A stretch of DNA of 64,000 nt from positions 34,317,001 through 34,381,000 of the forward strand of contig CM069876.1 of NCBI GenBank assembly GCA_036172665.1, written 5' to 3'. The position numbers and the translations under genes are program-made. The notes beneath the pieces are model-generated. The model was not told the DNA's origin. It did no database searches and saw only the letters and a list, made by a program, of their open reading frames with translations. Positions 59,700-64,000 of this stretch are shown piece by piece; within the stretch, counting starts at the first letter, position 1, and each line of letters starts with the position of its first letter. The DNA comes from Prosopocoilus inquinatus (taxonomy: Eukaryota > Arthropoda > Insecta > Coleoptera > Lucanidae).

Positions 59700-60420
59700 C
59701 ATAGTTCAGGGTTGACCTCGAAACGTGTTTTTTATATTTTATTTCTTAGATTGTTTATTTTTTTAAGTTTAAAGTTTCTTGTTTCGGTCTACTACAGTTC
59801 TTTTTTGAATTTCCTTAAAATTTTTAGCATTTTTGTTTCGATTTTTGATAATTCCTTACGTTTCTGTCTTTTGTAAAATTCTCTTAATTTGGATTTAGTT
59901 TAGTAGGATTGGGTTCGCTTAGCTTCGGTTTAATTGGATTGACCTTAAAATATTTTCTAATTTTAAAATATATTGTATTTGAAAGTTTTTATTTTCTTAA
60001 TTTTCAGTTTTTAAGATTCCTTGTTTTAATCCTCTAGATTTTTTTTTAAATTTAATTTCAAAATTTTTAATTAAATTTTTATTGTTTTGTTATAATATCT
60101 GTCGTTTTCAACCTGTTGTAAGATTTTCTTGGGTTGGCTCCACTTAGGTTCTATTCAGTTGCTTTATGTTGAAATTGATTTTCTTTTAATTTTAAAATAT
60201 CGTATATTTTTAACATCCTTCATTTTTAAAATATTTAATTTTAACATTTTGTCTTTGTCAATATACAATTCTCAATTTTTTTCGAAGTTCAATCCCTGAC
60301 AATTTCTTACTTTTTTATCGTTTATAAAATTCTTGTCTTGGGTTGTGTTAAATCACGTTCATTTTAGTTCGGTTGAACTTGAAACGTGTTTGATGTTTCC
60401 AACTTTGCTTTGAATAAAGA
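59700..60420. repeat. T-rich tandem array, period about 210-245 bp
   Basis: AAAATTCT(C/T) followed by GGATTGGGTTCGCTTAG, GGGTTGGCTCCACTTAG or GGGTTGTGTTAAATCACG recurs at about 59875, 60118 and 60327. Each is followed by TTCGGTTTAATTGGATTGAC-like text and AATTTTAAAATAT. GGGTTGACCTCGAAACGTGT (about 59712) and GGTTGAACTTGAAACGTGTT (about 60371) mark the outer copies. It directly follows the purine-rich block of opposite strand bias. Confidence 0.65.
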
Positions 60421-60574
60421 CAAATAAAAAAAGATAAGAGAGATGAAGAAGAAGATTAAAAAAATCGACTTCCTTTGGTTGTTTAAACAGTCCTAATATT
60501 ATCTATTATCTATTCAGAGTACAGGAACACAAACGTTTCCGTTTTTTAACATTGCTCGATCATTATTTGGTTGA

Positions 60575-60626
60575 CACCACGTATAAATAACGAATGTGGA
60601 GTTACTTTCGTTATTTATACGTGGTG
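60575..60626. repeat. Perfect hairpin, 20-bp stem and 12-nt loop
   Basis: CACCACGTATAAATAACGAA (60575-60594) and TTCGTTATTTATACGTGGTG (60607-60626) are exact complements around TGTGGAGTTACT. Size and perfect pairing would suit a small cruciform or the core of a MITE. It is shorter than usual pre-miRNA stems and the flanks do not extend the pairing. Confidence 0.85.
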
Positions 60627-62665
60627 CACACTTTTGAATGAGTAAAAAAAGGCATTCAGTGAATAAAAAAAAATTTCCAAGTACTCTATGTCACAATATG
60701 GAAAAAAATTATTATTATTGATGAAGGTGACTTATGACCAGAGAAAAGAATTCGGCCCACTTAGTGCTGAACATTTTTTACACCAAATGTACTATTTACT
60801 CTTTCCATGGCTCCTATGCATTTAAATTCCTGTTGAGTCGAAGGGGAAGGGTTACAATGCGAGCATTCGCACTTCGCAGAAGTTACTCTGGGCGGTGACT
60901 AATACAGTCGGAATACTAAATTTTCGTACTGCTCGCGGAGTAAGCGGACCGAATTCTTATCCCTACTTATGACACTTTTTGTGGAGAGAAAAACACGTTT
61001 CAAATTAATTCAAATGAGTTCAATTTTGTAGAAGTAGCAAAAGAGGCTGAAACAGTTTTTTTTAACAGTTCCTTAGCCATATATCAAAAGCATAGTTAAA
61101 AAGTCTTCTTCTGCGTTACGCTGAGTCAAGATGTGACTTACAATGACAATGTTATGACAGAAAAAAAATACCCAAAAAAAAGGTTCCTTGGTAGAAGCGT
61201 TTCATATCGATTGTTATGCTTGTTACGATTGTAATAAGACGATTGTAACTAGCACAACAATTGATATCTTAAAAATCGTATTTTTTTGAAATTATTATTG
61301 TAGCAATACGAAAACTTAGCAAGTGAAATAAATTATATTCCGAGAATTACTTGCACCTAAAATACGCAATGCGACATGACCCTGAACAAACGCAGACTTG
61401 CATAATGCAAAACGCGGAGTTCCGTATCGTGTTTAGGTGCTGGGGGGAAAAGCTTTGATCTTAACGAATCAGATTAAGATTAAAATCTCTCTAAAGTCAC
61501 ACGTCACAATGTCTTTTAATACCTACTTGAACGCCTTTCGTTGTTGGTAAAGAAGAACTCCATTTTTACGTCGGCAAAGATCGATAAATATTTTATGACA
61601 AAAGATATTACAAAATTAAGAAAATTAACCAAACAAAAAAATTAACAAATTAGTAATTATTAGCGACTGAATTTAACTAAATCTCGCTGAAATTCGCAAC
61701 AGAAAATCACCAAATCTAATGACGTAGTCACCAAATTGGCAACAATGCTTAATGCTTAATGCTTTTTTATGTCTAGAGAAAACAAGACAAGTGCTACGTA
61801 GTGTCTTGGCACCATTTATTAACCTAACTTTACACCAGATTCTGCGTGAAACATGCTTATCGCATGTATGTTTACTGCAGCGTTGCCAGATGTGGGAGTT
61901 TTTCTCCAATTTGAAGATTTTTGATGGCAGCGGAGAAATAGTTGGCGATTTTTTAATAGTGGGAAAATTTTGGAGAGAAACAATAACTTCATAAATAAAT
62001 CTTTCCTTTCAAGTTAAATAGAAATGTGTTAAACTGAATATTATTTTTCGACAATTTCATACGGTATCCCTTGTATCAACTGATTAGGTTAGCAATCAAT
62101 TGGAGAATTTAAATCATTAAATTTATCTCTAATTTATCAGACAGTTGACAGCGCTGTTGTAAAAAAAATATACTCCTATTGACGCTCTAAACAACGCGGT
62201 TTAAATTGGAGAAATGTGTAACATAATTTTTATTTCCCTGTCTTCTATGATGAAAAAGTTGGGAATCATTTATCAGCAGCATTTTCGACTTAGTACAAAA
62301 GGGAACAAAAATGTTGAAAAATTAAATTTGATTTTTATGATTTTGTCATGCTGTGAGTTATCAATAAGAATACAAAAATACAGTGTGTTCTTTTACTGTG
62401 TGCAAATCAAAAAAACCTAAGTATAAGTACACGAAATGCTACCTTCTGTGCATATTTTCCGGTGGTTAGCGCACTATAGCCAAAAAATTTCGGAAGTACC
62501 ACTTGTTTGGAACTGTTGATATCTGTGAGAGAGAAATACTAGCAAAGTCGCAACGCCTTCCTACACACCGACCCGCGCAGTTCCACAGTCAAACCCGTTT
62601 CGTAGCGTTTCGTAATAATAATCAATAATCACTGATATCGATTAGTAATTATTTTATTTAAAATT
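60627..62665. other. Non-coding stretch
   Basis: A short AATGCTT triplication lies near 61744-61764. No gene or element recognised. Confidence 0.4.
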
Positions 62666-62669
62666 TTAA

Positions 62670-62811
62670 TTCATTGACGGCCATTTTCATAATATGACTT
62701 TAAATTTAAAGATACTTTAACCTAAAAAAAATACATTTGTTTCCCTATTCTTAAAGTGACTTTAAATTAAAACTTCCTTAAAGTCTGATTATGAAAACAG
62801 CCATGAGGGAA
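62670..62811. mobile_element. MITE with TTAA duplications (piggyBac-like), 142 bp
   Basis: TTAA at 62666-62669 and 62812-62815 flank ends that match at 26 of 34 positions. The left reads TTCATTGACGGCCATTTTCA TAATATGACTTTAA. The complement of the right reads TTCCCTCATGGCTGTTTTCA TAATCAGACTTTAA. The shared core is TTTTCATAAT.GACTTTAA. A TTAA target duplication is the piggyBac signature. No coding capacity. Confidence 0.72.
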
Positions 62812-62815
62812 TTAA

Positions 62816-64000
62816 TGTTACATTTATTTAAATACTGCTCTACCTTAAGCGCGTCAATCGAAGAGGCGGCCGGCGTTGTAAAAACACACTTAAGAAATGG
62901 AAACGCAATTTATTTATTACTTGTGAAAAATAAAACGATGGATGACGATAATGTGATTATTTAACTCATCCCCAATTTTAAGACGCGTTTTTTGTCCAGT
63001 AATTATAATCGTCGGCCTGCAAATTGAAAATACTTGAAAATGTAATTACTTACTTGGAGTGAGGTTACATTGTTTTAATAAACCAGGCGGGTTTAAAATG
63101 TTGATTGACCGGAAAATTTCGTAATCGAATTAATTGAATCTGTCATCTGAAAGATCGATTATTTTTTAATACTTCGTGAAAGTGAATATGAACTCACGTA
63201 AACCGAAAGTTTTCAAAATTTGTATCCTTCCGCATGCAGAAATTTTCCAAATGGCTGTAAGACTTCCGGCAGGTTTTTTGCCTGTTTGCAAAAGCCATTA
63301 CGATCTGTTAATACGCATCATACGAATCAAATATATGTTCGTTCACGACGATGTACAAGGTTAAACTATGTTAAACACTGACCGACTGACCCACTTTTGC
63401 GTCCTCGTTCAAACAGGCGTGCGCGAGAGCTTAGCCACCTACACTCCTTAGTTAAGCCAGCATTTCTCAAACGGTTTGGCGAAAATCTGCCAATGCATTT
63501 TTTTCGAAAATTATTAACTTTCTGTTAAGGACATATGAGTTCAATCGTTACCATTTGTAGCGATGCATTACAGGTTTAAATATTTGCACACAGTAAAAGA
63601 ACAGCCTGTATATTGTTCAACGAGCGACAACAGTTATTTTTTTTGAGCGACAGAGCAGTTGGTAATACTCGCGAGCTTAAGAAAACGATTTCGGTGAGCT
63701 AAACACTATATATTTTTTTTTCGGGAAGATCTAAATCACTTTCTGAATCAAAAATCATGATAAAGCTACCACGAACAGCACAAACTGACATTTAACAATG
63801 ACGCGATACAGCGACATCAGAGAACTAGACGGAGGTGATAATTAGTAGGATTAACATTCGTCTCTAGTTACGTAAGTTGACGTTATGAGATTTTTCTTCA
63901 CTAGTGACGGAAATCAAATTTCGCTGAAAGTATTCGGTGACAAAAAAATGTCTTTTCATAAAGGGTCGCAGAAATTAAATATTTTACACGTGGCAGTGCT
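62816..64000. other. Non-coding stretch to window end
   Basis: Nothing recognised; open frames are short and unmotivated. Confidence 0.4.

Noticed and set aside
59259..59702. 147-codon minus-strand frame, the longest in the window
   Set aside because: It is the complement of a purine-rich block. The Phe/Ser/Leu-rich text is compositional, with no domain and no start context.

Overview
This window looks like non-coding DNA from an arthropod, most likely an insect; the order cannot be fixed from what is visible. Base composition is AT-rich. There is a nearly complete mariner element with inverted ends and TA duplications, several insect-style LINE fragments, MITEs of hAT, piggyBac and unassigned types, and a TATA box plus TCAGT initiator pair typical of arthropod promoters. 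No intact host gene was recognised on either strand. Every recognisable protein is a broken transposable-element protein, so the window is best read as a large intron or intergenic repeat field.

Layout. 1-1690: 3' half of a decayed LINE reverse transcriptase with a (TTA)n tail. 3865-4974: a foldback hairpin lying between two diverged direct repeats. 5100-5530 and 20180-20290: LTR-like promoter/polyadenylation signatures. 9080-10915: a higher-order tandem array (3 x about 123 bp). 11426-11567: hAT-type MITE. 12660-15180: purine-rich degenerate repeats ending in a clean 150-160 bp tandem array. 16850-17660: a GC-richer island with unidentified decayed coding-like sequence. 24070-25330: alternating A/B tandem array. 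26666-26931 and 34032-34210: MITEs. 28835-30130: a diverged array, one copy of which holds a perfect 61-bp-stem hairpin. 36930-37715: purine-rich about 240 bp tandem array, followed by a mariner fragment (37820-38130). 40136-40605: self-complementary AT-rich element. 44780-49200: about 60 bp satellite interrupted by a CT-rich about 390 bp tandem array and by a tRNA-derived SINE. 49981-51271: mariner element with a broken transposase. 52190-52560: LINE C-terminus on the minus strand. 54109-54241: 133 bp foldback; 54715-54800: another LINE-type 3' end. 57809-58235 and 62670-62811: MITEs, the latter with TTAA ends. 59280-60420: purine-rich block followed by a T-rich tandem array. 60575-60626: perfect 20-bp-stem hairpin.

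Nothing here behaves as a gene system. The most interesting features are structural: the long perfect hairpin at 29738-29878 (candidate hairpin-siRNA or recent foldback), the higher-order satellites, the nested satellite at 45-49 kb, and three loci sharing a CTGAnGAAG...GAAAC stem motif. All coordinates of diverged repeats are approximate because they were aligned by eye.
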